Notes: a model not told the origin generated them from the letters alone. Shown: positions 20,589-31,652, numbered from the stretch's first letter. The stretch: DNA of 64,000 nt from Moniliophthora roreri (GCA_001466705.2 LATX02000205.1:186001-250000); one strand, 5' to 3'. Made by a program: numbers and translations.

Positions 20589-21985
20589 AAACCCTCTTGT
20601 TCCATCAGATCGAGAAGGAAGTCCTTATCTTCCTGCAGCTGTTCATTTACCAAGGCCCTAATCTTGGCAAACCTTTCCTCCTTTGTAAGCTTCTTCGGCT
20701 CTTCTTGTCTCTTCTCATCCTTCTTTGGTGCATCCGGGCAATCCCTGATGCGGTGTCCTGCCTTTCTGCATCTGAAGCATAACCCCTTCGCCATGTACTC
20801 CTTCCTGTCTATCTCCGTAATTTGCTTAATAGCCACTTCTTCCTTTTTCCTAAAGCTTCTCTGGGGTTTCTTTCCTCCATGTTCATCGTCCCAGGTTTTT
20901 CCGTATTCCAGCACTTGCTTGTAACTTTCGTCGAATATAATGGCGGCGTTCATCCATTCCTTAATCGTAGAAGGTGCTCCTTCTGGTCTTGTCATAATTT
21001 TGAATACCAAGCTCTTCGGTAATCCTCGTTTGAATGCTACTATTTGGGCCGCATCATTATACCCTGTTTGCTTCGCGAGGTAGGTGAACTGGTACGTATA
21101 TTTGTCGGCTCTTTCCTTCATCTTCAAGTCCTTGAGTTCCAATTGTGCTTTTAAGGCAGGATCAAGAGGTTCGAAAGACATTCTGAAGTCGTCCAGGAAC
21201 TCCGACCACGTCACCTTTTCAGCATTGGCATCGAATGCGAGTAAAAGATCGGTCTTTTCGTTTTTCCAGAATTCTCCTGGTCCATCCGTCATGTATGAAA
21301 GGAGAAAGAGCTTCTTTGATCTATCATCCGGGAACGCCTTGGGATTAAGCGCTACGTAAATCAGCACTTCTCTCAGAAACTTCTTTGCATCTTTCTGTGA
21401 TCCCGTAAAGGCCCTTGGAAGTGCAGCTTTCACTTCTTTTACTGCCGAGACTACTTGTACCGGCATCACGGATCCAATGATTGCTTCTTCGGCCACTGGT
21501 TCTTCTCTCCTAGGTCTGCTCCCTGACGGCTTCTTGTCCTCTGCCATTGTTTCTGTCTGTACTTTCGGTGATCGGAGGCTGTTCTTTAAGCCCTGTAGTA
21601 GTCGTTGAAATGGATCTAATTCCTCCGGAGAGTCGGTGGAGATATTCAATGTATCCGAGTCTGACGGCTTCGGTGTATTCGGCAAGAGTTCTTCTTCTGG
21701 TTCGATCGTTCTTGATCCAATCGGAGTGAATGATGGGGTCGAGGTTCTCCTTGTTTCTGGGTCTTCTGCTGGTGTCTCTGTCAGTTGCTGACTCGTTAGC
21801 GATGGCGAGTGCAAGGGGGTCAATAGATCTCTGCGGGACGCTCGGGTTAACAGTGGGATCGCTCGTCCACCAGGATTCGATATGGACTGGGTTAGTTGCC
21901 CACACCGGCGCGCCTCAGCTTCGGCGATATCCTGCTCTAGCTGTCGTTCGCTCCGTTGCGACGTCTTGTTGTTCCTAGGTGATGC
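20585..21985 (-). CDS. gag: Gypsy-1 gag, CCHC zinc knuckle; start uncertain
   Basis: The retrotransposon gag core (WSEFLDDFRMSF ... ELKDLKMKERADKYTYQF) is followed by the nucleocapsid knuckle CFRCRKAGHRIRDC (C-x2-C-x4-H-x4-C). The frame is open from just after a TAG near 21988, but the first in-frame ATG is at 21547-21545, downstream of a segment (LDPFQRLLQGL) that resembles Gypsy-2 gag (NPFDEYRNLF). The real start may thus be a non-AUG codon or a spliced leader. It ends at TGA 20587-20585 directly after GGGTTTT. Confidence 0.88.
   Translation of the reverse strand, partial: ASPRNNKTSQRSERQLEQDIAEAEARRCGQLTQSISNPGGRAIPLLTRASRRDLLTPLHSPSLTSQQLTETPAEDPETRRTSTPSFTPIGSRTIEPEEELLPNTPKPSDSDTLNISTDSPEELDPFQRLLQGLKNSLRSPKVQTETMAEDKKPSGSRPRREEPVAEEAIIGSVMPVQVVSAVKEVKAALPRAFTGSQKDAKKFLREVLIYVALNPKAFPDDRSKKLFLLSYMTDGPGEFWKNEKTDLLLAFDANAEKVTWSEFLDDFRMSFEPLDPALKAQLELKDLKMKERADKYTYQFTYLAKQTGYNDAAQIVAFKRGLPKSLVFKIMTRPEGAPSTIKEWMNAAIIFDESYKQVLEYGKTWDDEHGGKKPQRSFRKKEEVAIKQITEIDRKEYMAKGLCFRCRKAGHRIRDCPDAPKKDEKRQEEPKKLTKEERFAKIRALVNEQLQEDKDFLLDLMEQEGF
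20588..20594 (-). other. putative -1 ribosomal frameshift site GGGTTTT
   Basis: Read in the gag frame as GAG GGT TTT TGA. Slipping back one base gives GGG TTT TTG AAA and enters the protease frame. The same heptamer followed by TGA occurs at the gag-pol junction of Gypsy-2 (54180-54189). Confidence 0.7.
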
Positions 21986-22009
21986 CTAAACCTGGGTAGG
22001 TCGGCAATC

Positions 22010-22025
22010 GATCAGCTTGACCTTG
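22010..22025 (-). other. Gypsy-1 primer binding site, self-priming type
   Basis: Next to the 5' LTR. The plus-strand 12-mer TCAGCTTGACCT (22012-22023) is the reverse complement of AGGTCAAGCTGA inside the LTR (22178-22189), so the predicted transcript start can pair with the PBS. A TATTTAAG box lies about 30 bp upstream of that start (22214-22221 on the plus strand). Confidence 0.65.
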
Positions 22026-22476
22026 TGTTACGTTACTTGCGCAGCAACGTCAACTTCAACTATCTTAACGAAGGGTTCCCCTCCCTAATAGTCACAAGTT
22101 CAAGTTTAAGTTCGTTCAGTGGTTACTGAAGTTCAGAGGTCCTTCGAGGTTGGCGTTGACACAAGTATAAATTAACCAGGTCAAGCTGAAGACTTAGAGT
22201 CTCAGCTTGAGCACTTAAATACAATACAACCATTGTAACGCTATCTACATATGGAAAGCGAAGAGAGCGGTGTTTACATAAGGTTTCCCGAGCTCGTCGG
22301 GATATGAGTAATACAAGTACAAAGGGATAGGTAAATGGGGACTGGGAAGGTGGAGAAGTCTGATGAAGAGAGAAGCATATGTGAGAGAGAGTAAATGGGG
22401 ACTGGGAAGGTGTAAGAAGTCCGATGGAAAGAGAAGCATAGGGAGAACGAAAGGGAAAGAGTCTACTAAGGAAAAA
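22026..22476 (-). repeat. Gypsy-1 5' LTR, duplicate image truncated at N
   Basis: Matches 23663-24113 throughout; it ends at the N at 22477. It is the left contig's version of the same LTR. Confidence 0.9.
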
Positions 22477-22477
22477 N
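22477..22477. other. scaffold join with unmerged overlap
   Basis: 20841-22476 and 22478-24113 are the same sequence (offset 1637). A reading frame crossing the N is chimeric. Confidence 0.95.
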
Positions 22478-23622
22478 TCCTTTTTCCTAAAGCTTCTCTG
22501 GGGTTTCTTTCCTCCATGTTCATCGTCCCAGGTTTTTCCGTATTCCAGCACTTGCTTGTAACTTTCGTCGAATATAATGGCGGCGTTCATCCATTCCTTA
22601 ATCGTAGAAGGTGCTCCTTCTGGTCTTGTCATAATTTTGAATACCAAGCTCTTCGGTAATCCTCGTTTGAATGCTACTATTTGGGCCGCATCATTATACC
22701 CTGTTTGCTTCGCGAGGTAGGTGAACTGGTACGTATATTTGTCGGCTCTTTCCTTCATCTTCAAGTCCTTGAGTTCCAATTGTGCTTTTAAGGCAGGATC
22801 AAGAGGTTCGAAAGACATTCTGAAGTCGTCCAGGAACTCCGACCACGTCACCTTTTCAGCATTGGCATCGAATGCGAGTAAAAGATCGGTCTTTTCGTTT
22901 TTCCAGAATTCTCCTGGTCCATCCGTCATGTATGAAAGGAGAAAGAGCTTCTTTGATCTATCATCCGGGAACGCCTTGGGATTAAGCGCTACGTAAATCA
23001 GCACTTCTCTCAGAAACTTCTTTGCATCTTTCTGTGATCCCGTAAAGGCCCTTGGAAGTGCAGCTTTCACTTCTTTTACTGCCGAGACTACTTGTACCGG
23101 CATCACGGATCCAATGATTGCTTCTTCGGCCACTGGTTCTTCTCTCCTAGGTCTGCTCCCTGACGGCTTCTTGTCCTCTGCCATTGTTTCTGTCTGTACT
23201 TTCGGTGATCGGAGGCTGTTCTTTAAGCCCTGTAGTAGTCGTTGAAATGGATCTAATTCCTCCGGAGAGTCGGTGGAGATATTCAATGTATCCGAGTCTG
23301 ACGGCTTCGGTGTATTCGGCAAGAGTTCTTCTTCTGGTTCGATCGTTCTTGATCCAATCGGAGTGAATGATGGGGTCGAGGTTCTCCTTGTTTCTGGGTC
23401 TTCTGCTGGTGTCTCTGTCAGTTGCTGACTCGTTAGCGATGGCGAGTGCAAGGGGGTCAATAGATCTCTGCGGGACGCTCGGGTTAACAGTGGGATCGCT
23501 CGTCCACCAGGATTCGATATGGACTGGGTTAGTTGCCCACACCGGCGCGCCTCAGCTTCGGCGATATCCTGCTCTAGCTGTCGTTCGCTCCGTTGCGACG
23601 TCTTGTTGTTCCTAGGTGATGC
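22478..23622 (-). other. artefactual second copy of Gypsy-1 gag 5' part
   Basis: Repeats 20841-21985 exactly as far as I can compare. It should not be counted as an extra gene. Confidence 0.9.
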
Positions 23623-23662
23623 CTAAACCTGGGTAGGTCGGCAATCGATCAGCTTGACCTTG

Positions 23663-24123
23663 TGTTACGTTACTTGCGCAGCAACGTCAACTTCAACTAT
23701 CTTAACGAAGGGTTCCCCTCCCTAATAGTCACAAGTTCAAGTTTAAGTTCGTTCAGTGGTTACTGAAGTTCAGAGGTCCTTCGAGGTTGGCGTTGACACA
23801 AGTATAAATTAACCAGGTCAAGCTGAAGACTTAGAGTCTCAGCTTGAGCACTTAAATACAATACAACCATTGTAACGCTATCTACATATGGAAAGCGAAG
23901 AGAGCGGTGTTTACATAAGGTTTCCCGAGCTCGTCGGGATATGAGTAATACAAGTACAAAGGGATAGGTAAATGGGGACTGGGAAGGTGGAGAAGTCTGA
24001 TGAAGAGAGAAGCATATGTGAGAGAGAGTAAATGGGGACTGGGAAGGTGTAAGAAGTCCGATGGAAAGAGAAGCATAGGGAGAACGAAAGGGAAAGAGTC
24101 TACTAAGGAAAAAGTCTGTAACA
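23663..24123 (-). repeat. Gypsy-1 5' LTR
   Basis: 461 bp, TG...CA. Flanked by TSD TTGAG at 24124-24128. Differs from the 3' LTR at nine positions. Confidence 0.95.
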
Positions 24124-24337
24124 TTGAGTCTATAAATGATAGAATAACTTTGCTGACTATATTTCTGTGTCTCTATTGTGTTCATATGCTGATTTATTCA
24201 GGATTTATTATTATTACAAGTAAACTTCACACTTGAGTGCTGTACTGGCAGAAAAAGGGTGTGTTCCTAGTCTATCACCTCAGAGAACATAGTGTGACCC
24301 TATAGAACTCATTGTAACCTATTGGAACTTGATATAA

Positions 24338-24407
24338 CCAATGTAACCCAATACAACCTTTAGAACCAGTTACATAGGATTGTAGTGGTTATATTGGGTT
24401 ACATTGG
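24338..24407. repeat. 21 bp inverted repeat (hairpin) in GTTACAT-rich DNA
   Basis: Arms 24338-24358 and 24387-24407 (CCAATGTAACCCAATA...) pair with one mismatch. They sit among further TGTAACC motifs related to those near 11.2 and 13.3 kb. Confidence 0.6.
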
Positions 24408-24596
24408 TTTTGTCAGGCTATAGGTGGTCATAACCCTCAAAAAACTGGCTATATGTGAGATTATGAAGCACTAAGACCTAACACATCAGATTAGTGTATC
24501 CTAGCTTACAGAAACCCAATATATCTAAGTTCAATAGGAATATAACCTACAAAAACCAGTCTTAACAAGTTCAATAGGGTTTCAACTCCATATAAC

Positions 24597-25997
24597 TTAC
24601 CAGGTCAGCTGGTAAATTTTCCAGATCCAGAACTGCACAAATGCTTCAATGAAACCCACTCTTTGGGCTTCACTGAAATCAACAGTCTGTAGTGAAAGAT
24701 ATGTCAATAGAAAAAGTGTAAGATGCAAAAACAAAAAGCTCACATTCACAAAATCCTCATCAACGATTTTCTCCCCCATTTCTACCTTTGTTACACATGC
24801 CAAATGCATCATCACAAGAAAATGGTATTCATAATAAATAGCAGTAGCACCATTTGAGTATGAGTATGCCCCAGGTACCCAGCACTGCATGGACCTACTG
24901 AAAATAGATATAGTGATGAGGAGTGATGATGGCACCCTAAACCAACCATAGGCAGTGTCTGAGACCAAACCATTGAACCCATCTGGTTTCTTGGCTGCCA
25001 TTATCAACCACTCTGCCATCCAGCATGTTTGACAGGTGATAACAGCAATTCCATTCAGCATGTGTGAGGCAATGACAAAGTTGGGATGGTTCTGCTGGAA
25101 TGCACAGAACCAGGATACAAAGTCATCTCCCAAAGGAAGGGGTCCTCAAGTGTTCTGCACAGTGTTCCTTGCTACATTCTCTGTCACAAATCAGTCACTG
25201 ATGTCCAGGAGAGACTCTCCAGATACCATGTTTCCAGACTGCAGAGCAGCAGCTGTTGCAGTTGGATTAGCCTTCAACAATGCATCCAGATGAGTCTGTT
25301 GTGGTGGACAAAGGCATTTCTGGCTGCCAAAAGTGTCATGGGTATGTTTGGTACCATTCCAATACCAAACACCATTGTGGTACTTGACTATAGTTGATAT
25401 GTTGGAGCATAAGTAATGTTGAAGCCTGTAGTTTGTTTCCAAGGATTTCCTGTCATCGTCATTGTTGCAATCATATAACTGCCCAACTTGGTTCTCTCAT
25501 GCTGTCTTCTCTGTCTTCAGGTGCATGACACACTCACAGTCCAGACTATCACAGCAGAGATACCCAAGGCAGTATTGATGAGTACATTTTCCTAGTTTGG
25601 GATCAATAGCATCTTCCAAAGCACCCTTTGCTTGACCTCCTCTGCCACTATGAAATGCCCACTCCACTGTGAGCTCATCTGTCTCATTCTTGTACTCATC
25701 CCAAGTAAGCTTCATCAAGAAATTTCCTTGCAGCCATCCATCCCAACCACCTTTCAGGTCACTCAGACTAATTTCCTTCGCCTCATCATCATTCAAGCTT
25801 TCTCTGAAACTCTGGTCATTGCCCTTGCTTGTGTACTCTGAGTTCATGGACTCTGATGAAGGGAAAGGGAATCTATGCTTGTGGGGATGTTCACTGCATG
25901 GTTGGGGGTCCTTGTCTTGGCTGGGTTCATGTTTTGGACATTTGGAGGGGCAGTGAGGGCTAGAGGAGTGTGATGTTGCTGATGTTGGAGATAACAC
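24597..25997 (-). pseudogene. decayed transposase of the GCM/FLYWCH-like (MULE-type) family
   Basis: Reading leftward: an acidic Ser/Pro N-terminus; a zinc-finger-like block with CLGYLCCDSLDC, then YHNGVWYWNGTKHTH and a downstream L-x(4)-NP segment (25191-25442 frame); then the transposase-like part LVSDTAYGWFRVPSSLLI ... WVPGAYSYSNGATAIYYEYHFLVMM ... VDFSEAQRVGFIEAFVQFW (24597-25133). This order and these motifs match a large Agaricomycete family whose members read DxAHGFW, WVPGxxTYxNG, HFLxxF and VDFSEAxRxGFxxAF. Frames are broken at about 25497, 25190 and 25140, and an intron seems to split the last part (about 24690-24750). The C-terminal half is missing or beyond recognition. Confidence 0.6.
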
Positions 25998-25999
25998 TC

Positions 26000-27740
26000 A
26001 CTTGTGGCATTGCAAGGAGTCTGAGGGCTTGGGAGAGTGAATTTGATGCTTCTTCCGAAGTTTCTTGACTACATCAATGTCAATCTACATTCAAAAGAGT
26101 TAGATTCTATCTATAGGTACACACCAGAAGGCATTTCATCTTCACTTGTTAAGCTCTCTTCATCTCTTGACTTCTTCCTCTTTCTATTAGCCTTTCTTCT
26201 ATGTGGTACTGAGAACTTGGCAGTTTTGTGCTTTAAAGGTGCTGGATGGCTTTCAAGTGGCATCTCTGGGAAAAAAGTGCACTGAACACTCATTTCTGCA
26301 TAAATAACCATAAGGTTGAGGGAAGAGATATACCAATCATGAAAACATTGAGTTCACCCTCTCAAACAAACATAGAAGAAAGTAAGGTGATGTAGTGCAT
26401 TCCAGAGCCCTCCAGCTAAAAAATTAGTGTCATTTGCCGTAGCCAGGGCAACACGAGAATGGACAGGCAAAAATTCCAAAAGCTGTTGCTTGCACAAAAG
26501 TATAGCCAGTGGTGTGCCATATTGACATCAAATATTTGATAGTCAAAATCTAGGACTTTAACATTGCAGTCTGAGAAAGACACCAGCTGGTGCAAGGCAA
26601 GATAGCATGACTGAAGGACAGTAGAATAGACAGAGACCAGCAGTATTGGTGTCATAGTTTTGCCATTGAGCAGTTCGAGTCAGGATTCAGCCCATATAAA
26701 ATTTAAAAAACAAATCCATTTGATGTACTGACGATGGGTGAGATGGTGGTGATTGAAAACTGACTCTTAAACGCGACACGTCATCAGCGCTTGAACGTGA
26801 GAAAGCAATGATGCCGACATTGCTGTCAGGCACAGCACTATCCTCCATCACCATCCCCCATCATCAACGACAATGAAGAATACTGAATGCGAGGTGTTCC
26901 TGATAGGTATGCAGATTGAATCAAATTGTATTGAAATGTCATTGGAAAACCATTGAACTGCCAGAATGTACTCGACATTGCCTCAAGGTTGCCTCAATGG
27001 AACCCAAGGACATGTCCTCCAATAACTTGCATCAAAATTGTCATGGCCCCTCAAAGACGCAGCCTTCTCGGTGAGCTAGAGGCTTTATTCAGCACACTGC
27101 TCGCTGACCCTTACATGCATCATAATGTATTGATTGTTCGGATTCCAAGCAATGGTCTTTCACCATAAGTAGCTATGCTTGCATCGTCAGAAGTATGTTG
27201 AATCATTCCATATATGGAATAGACTTCTGATGAAAATACTCTTTGGTGGACTTCGAAGCTCTCATGATGACTCGAGGGGAAGCATAGAAATGGGTTGGCG
27301 CTTGTCGTACCGAACCAGTGGGAGCCCAATATCATCGGAAGATGTATCCCTCCATGTACTATCTTTGATGCCTTCACCCTTCAAGCTTCTATGGGATACA
27401 ACTTTGAATCGCCTGATTGGGGGGTGCACGAAAAAAGGAATACTAGGTCATTTTTGTAAGTCTTCGATTAGTCTGGCTTTTTCGTTACTAACAATCATTA
27501 CATACCAACCCAGACTGGTTCCTACTTCCTACTCTCTCAACCTTGGAGACGGCTGCTCGGTGGGCCAAGGGCTTTAATCCGCACAATCTTCTGGGCGCCG
27601 GCGGATGACATGCACCACTACACGTATTGATTATGGTCCCGGAGCAACCCTCTTATAGTTATGCATGCCTTCTCAGCAGTACTTTTGAGCCATTCTCTTC
27701 ACGGAACGGTTTTCCCTATCACAAACAGTGAAACCACAAA
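26000..27740. other. no recognised gene
   Basis: Short frames on both strands (for example 27179-27577) with no family match. 26000-26690 may be the 5' flank of the decayed transposase. Confidence 0.3.
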
Positions 27741-28885
27741 ATGATCCAAGTCAGCGTGCTCGAACGGTCTCTCTACCTGTCTTACATGTTCGCTGGGGTA
27801 CTCTTTGGTTCGTTCATTCCCTTTGGCTTCTCATGACTCTCACCACTGACGTTATTCAAACAGGGCTGGAGCTGTACCTAGCTTTCTCCACTATCCATCT
27901 ACTAGTTACCAATCACTCCCGACGAACCAGAAAACAGACTATCTCCCACATATGTTTCATCATAGCTATCCTACTTACCCAAGCATTGGCGCTGGTGTCC
28001 AACACTGCAGTAGGGTATTTCATGTGGCTAGAACACCGAGATTTTCCTGGAGGACCGTTGGCGTATTACACCAGTTCGATGACGACCTGGAACACCATCA
28101 CTGGTATGGCCGGAATCGAATTGACTAATTTTATGAGTAATTTGTTTTCAGTTCGTCTTATTCTACCACTCCACTCCCGAGTGCTGACTGGGCTCTTGTA
28201 TCGCAGATATACCGATGCTACATCATCTGGGGCTCCAACGTCCTAGTCATAGTTCTTCCTGTTCTCATGTTCCTCGCTGCCAATGGCTAGTCTTCCTTCT
28301 TGTTTTATTGCATGCTCATATTCACAACATGTCTACGGTGCAGCCATGGCTATAACGACCATAGTCGAAAGCACCGGCACAACCATCTACTCTTCAGAAT
28401 CCGTCAATTTTCTCGTTCTGTGGATAATAATCACAACGAGCCTCAATGTCCTCCTCACCGCTCTTATCTCGTTTCCCATACTCTCAGCTCGACGACGACT
28501 CCTCAAGCTCGGCCTCAATGTCGCCCCACCAAATGCAAATATGTGGGTTGTAGCCGTTCTTGTGGAGAGCTCCCTGCCATTCCCCGTGTTAGGCATACTC
28601 TATGCAGTATTATCTGCAAAGGGTATTGGGGTTTACATGATTTTTGCGGTGTTTTGGGCTCTTTATGCCGTATGTCTAGTTTAATGCCTTTCTGTTATTC
28701 TTTCGCTGACAGAATAGCAGGGAATTGCACCTCTCCTCATTATGTATCGTGTCGCGAAAGGCACAGCCTGGTCAAATCAGAATAACATAGCTTACAGTGA
28801 TGTGAGCCTGAGATTCGCAGCATCAAGAACGGAGGCGACAACTACCGATTCGGTGCTACAAGGAACAGAAAACCCGCTAGTCTGA
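27741..28885 (+). CDS. seven-helix membrane protein, five exons, 307 aa
   Basis: Exons 27741-27807, 27864-28150, 28207-28285, 28344-28669 and 28721-28885 give one frame of 308 codons. It belongs to the multi-pass family widespread in Agaricomycetes, marked by MWLEHRDFPGGP after helix 3, a tryptophan-rich loop, and a C-terminal LLIMYRVAKGTAW. About seven hydrophobic segments are visible, with a short N-terminus and a polar C-tail, so it should sit in a membrane; no ligand or activity is known to me. Intron 3 starts with GC (GC-AG) where both paralogues have GT. Exons 1-4 match the minus-strand gene at 31807-33012 in length base for base (67, 287, 79 and 326 nt). Confidence 0.85.
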
Positions 28886-29528
28886 AGTCTTTCTGATACA
28901 TTTTCTCTCGTTGTGCCAGCGGGATTACATCCTGCTCGCTTCTCCTAGAGTTACGTTTTGCATTACATATGACTTGCGAATGGATGTCCTACGCTCTAGG
29001 TTAATATTGTAAGGCGCCGATTTATTAATTTACCGGGTTGTTATTATCCTCGTTTGATCAGACTGTCCCTTTCGTTATAGGGTTGAATAATAAGGAGTGG
29101 TGCAATTCCCTGTCGAATCGATTAGTAACTGGATCAGTGATGTAATTAATGGAATTACCCCACAGCGTAAGGAAATCAGAACACCGTGAAAATCATGTAA
29201 ACTTCAACATTCTTATCCCCAACACGGGGAATGGCAGTGAGCAATCCATGAGCCCCGTCCCAAAAGTCTGTACTCATTGCTCGACCCTAATTCTAGGCGA
29301 AGAAAGGCGAAGATGCTCTGTTTGCAAGCTTGTGACCCTGTAGAGGACATCAATGATATAGTCGATGCACTGCCTAGTCATGAACGTCAAATTTTGCGTC
29401 ACTACTCTTTGCATTGAATCCTTCAACATGGCTATACCTACGTTCTCACCCATAGAATGGTCCTTTTTTCATTCCAAGCAGGACATACAAAAACCGATTC
29501 CCCAAATTTCTCCACACCAGAAGCGAGA

Positions 29529-30294
29529 ATGGCTGAACCCGAATCCAGTCTCATGTTTGAGCGATGCCTCTACATCGGCAACACTTTCGCGGGCATTATC
29601 TACGGTGCATCTTTCCATTCTTCTCAAGTCCAATCGCTACATACTAATTACGACGTGTATTATCAGGCCTCGAGCTACGCCTCGCGATCAAGACCATCCA
29701 CCTTTTACTTCGCGATTACGAGTCCGAGTTTACGAGGATTCGTCTTCTTCAGCCGGTTTTTTCCTTATATGGAAGGTATAAGATGGGTGGGAAAGCTGTG
29801 GTCCGATAGATGTCGATAGATCTTTTTGTTTGGTTCGTTTCGTCGTCCGTCGGTCCGTCATCGTCGATTAGCTACTACAATGCCTGGACGCCAGAAAAAC
29901 GGACTCGTACTTGCCATCGGACCCTGATGGCCCACTGCGGCAAGTCAATCTCGAGCTCGGGGACACAAAATCTTCTTCATCAGCTATATCATGGTCATAC
30001 TGCTAGTTCAATCGTTAGCGGTGGCATCAAACGTAGCAGCTGGACAGTTGATGTGGATTGAACATCGAGATTTCCCGGGAGGTCTTATTGGATATCATTT
30101 TGCAACTTCAACAAAAAGTTGGAATAACTTTACGGGAATTGGCAGTGTTGAACTATCCGTTTTTCTTGGGAACCTTCTTCTGGTGTGCCGCGTTCCTCTC
30201 AGTTATTGGCATGAAATTTAACGTTCCCTCTTCAGCTCTATCGTTGCTACGTGACTCGGGGCTCACTCCCTGTCATGATTTTACCTGCGATTTT
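29529..30294 (+). pseudogene. paralogue of the seven-helix family, left contig copy, insertion and truncation
   Basis: Exon 1 is 29529-29604 and exon 2 starts at 29667 with Gly-Leu-Glu-Leu as in the intact genes. About 215 bp of foreign sequence then interrupts exon 2 (roughly 29740-29955; it contains the KTDSYLPSDPD block also found at 9.46 kb). The helix region resumes with HKIFFISYIMVILL and continues to the N at 30295. The copy overlaps the sequence right of the N, with about 345 bp of near identity at the start. Confidence 0.7.
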
Positions 30295-30295
30295 N
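30295..30295. other. scaffold join between two similar copies
   Basis: 29276-29620 and 30296-30640 are nearly identical; downstream parts agree with substitutions and one large indel. Either alleles or a recent tandem duplication. Confidence 0.9.
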
Positions 30296-30548
30296 ATTGC
30301 TCGACCCTAATTCTAGGCGAAGAAAGGCGAAGATGCTCTGTTTGCAAGCTTGTGACCCTGTAGAGGACATCAATGATATAGTCGATGCACTGCCTAGTCA
30401 TGAACGTCAAATTTTGCGTCACTACTCTTTGCATTGAATCCTTCAACATGGCTATACCTACGTTCTCACCCATAGAATGGTCCTTTTTTCATTCCAAGCA
30501 GGACATATAAAAACCGATTCCCCAAATTTCTCCACACCAGAAGCGAGA

Positions 30549-31652
30549 ATGGCTGAACCCGAATCCAGTCTCATGTTTGAGCGATGCCTCTACATCGGCA
30601 ACACTTTCGCGGGCATTATCTACGGTGCATCTTTCCATTCAATCTCAAGCTCGGGGACACAAAATCTTCTTCATCAGCTATATCATGGTCATTCTGCTAG
30701 TTCAATCGTTAGCAGTGGCATCGAACGTAGCAGCTGGACAGTTGATGTGGATTGAACATCGAGATTTCCCGCGAGGTCCTATTGGATATCATTTTGCAAC
30801 TTCAACAAAAAGTTGGAATAACTTTACGGGAATCGGCAGTGTTGAACTATCCGTTTTTCTTGGGAATCTTCTTCTGGTGTGCCGCGCTCCTTTCAGTTTT
30901 ATGTCATTGGCACAGAATTTGACCTTCCCTCTTCAGCTTTATCGTTGCTACGTTATCTGGGGCTCACTCCCTGTCATGATTTTACCCGCAATTTTGTTTC
31001 TTACATCGAGTGGTACGTCCAATGCCTGTCTCAATCTTCAAACTTTGCTAATGTATCACTTTGGATGTCAGCGATGGCCATAATGGCTATCATACAAAGC
31101 GCAGGTACATCTGTCTTTGCACACCGTGCCGCGAACTATATCGTCCTTTGGGTCGCGTTTCTGTCAAGTCTTAACGTCCTCCTGACTTGCCTGATCTCGT
31201 TACGTCTCATCATGGCTCGGAGAAGACTAAGAAAGCTGGGGATGCTGGCGCCGAAGCAATATACTAGCATCGTGGCTATATTAGTTGAGAGCTCGCTCTT
31301 ATTTACGGTATTTGGTGTCATCTTTGCGGTGACGTTAGGAAAGGGCGTAACAGTCTACACGATTTTTTCGGTGTTCGCTGGGCTGTCTGCGGTAGGTTGT
31401 TCTTCTACTTTTACGAAGGATCAGGAGATGCTGAGTATAGATGACCAGGGAATCTCACCGATGCTCATCATTTATCGGGTTGCTAGAGGAACGGCTTGGT
31501 CTGGTAACCACAGTACAGTGATCTTTACCGATTTGAAGGTGGCCGTAGGAAGTATGACGGTGTCGGATCCGGACTTGGACAGGATGGAGAGTGGTGATAG
31601 GGCTCCGACGTCTACTGATAATAGTACGCGTTCCAGAAACTCTGTTGTGTAA
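30549..31652 (+). pseudogene. paralogue of the seven-helix family, right copy, 5' deletion
   Basis: Exon 1 (30549-30624) is followed by a deletion that removed most of intron 1, the start of exon 2 and most of the insertion seen in the left copy, leaving only its last bases (AATCTCAAGCTCGGGG near 30640). The rest is intact: exon 2 to 30876, exon 3 30937-31012, exon 4 31072-31391, exon 5 31449-31652, with HRDFPRGP and MLIIYRVARGTAW. The frame of exon 1 does not join exon 2 by the usual intron, so a full-length product is doubtful. Confidence 0.7.

Larger units (their letters stand above)
15172..24123 (-). mobile_element. Gypsy-1: complete Ty3/gypsy chromovirus (with an artefactual internal duplication)
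   Basis: Outer LTRs at 15172-15632 and 23663-24123 are flanked by the same 5 bp, TTGAG (15167-15171 and 24124-24128), so they are the two ends of one insertion. The apparent extra LTR (22026-22476) and gag copy result from the N at 22477: 20841-22476 repeats as 22478-24113. The true element is therefore about 7.3 kb. Order on the minus strand: LTR, PBS, gag, protease, RT, RNase H, integrase, chromodomain, ORF3, PPT, LTR. The two outer LTRs differ at nine sites, all transitions. Confidence 0.92.

Noticed and set aside
22123..23460. 445-codon ORF crossing the N at 22477
   Set aside because: Chimera of duplicated gag and LTR sequence joined through the N; an assembly artefact.
30058..30363. ORF crossing the N at 30295
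   Set aside because: Joins two contig ends and has no continuous biological meaning.
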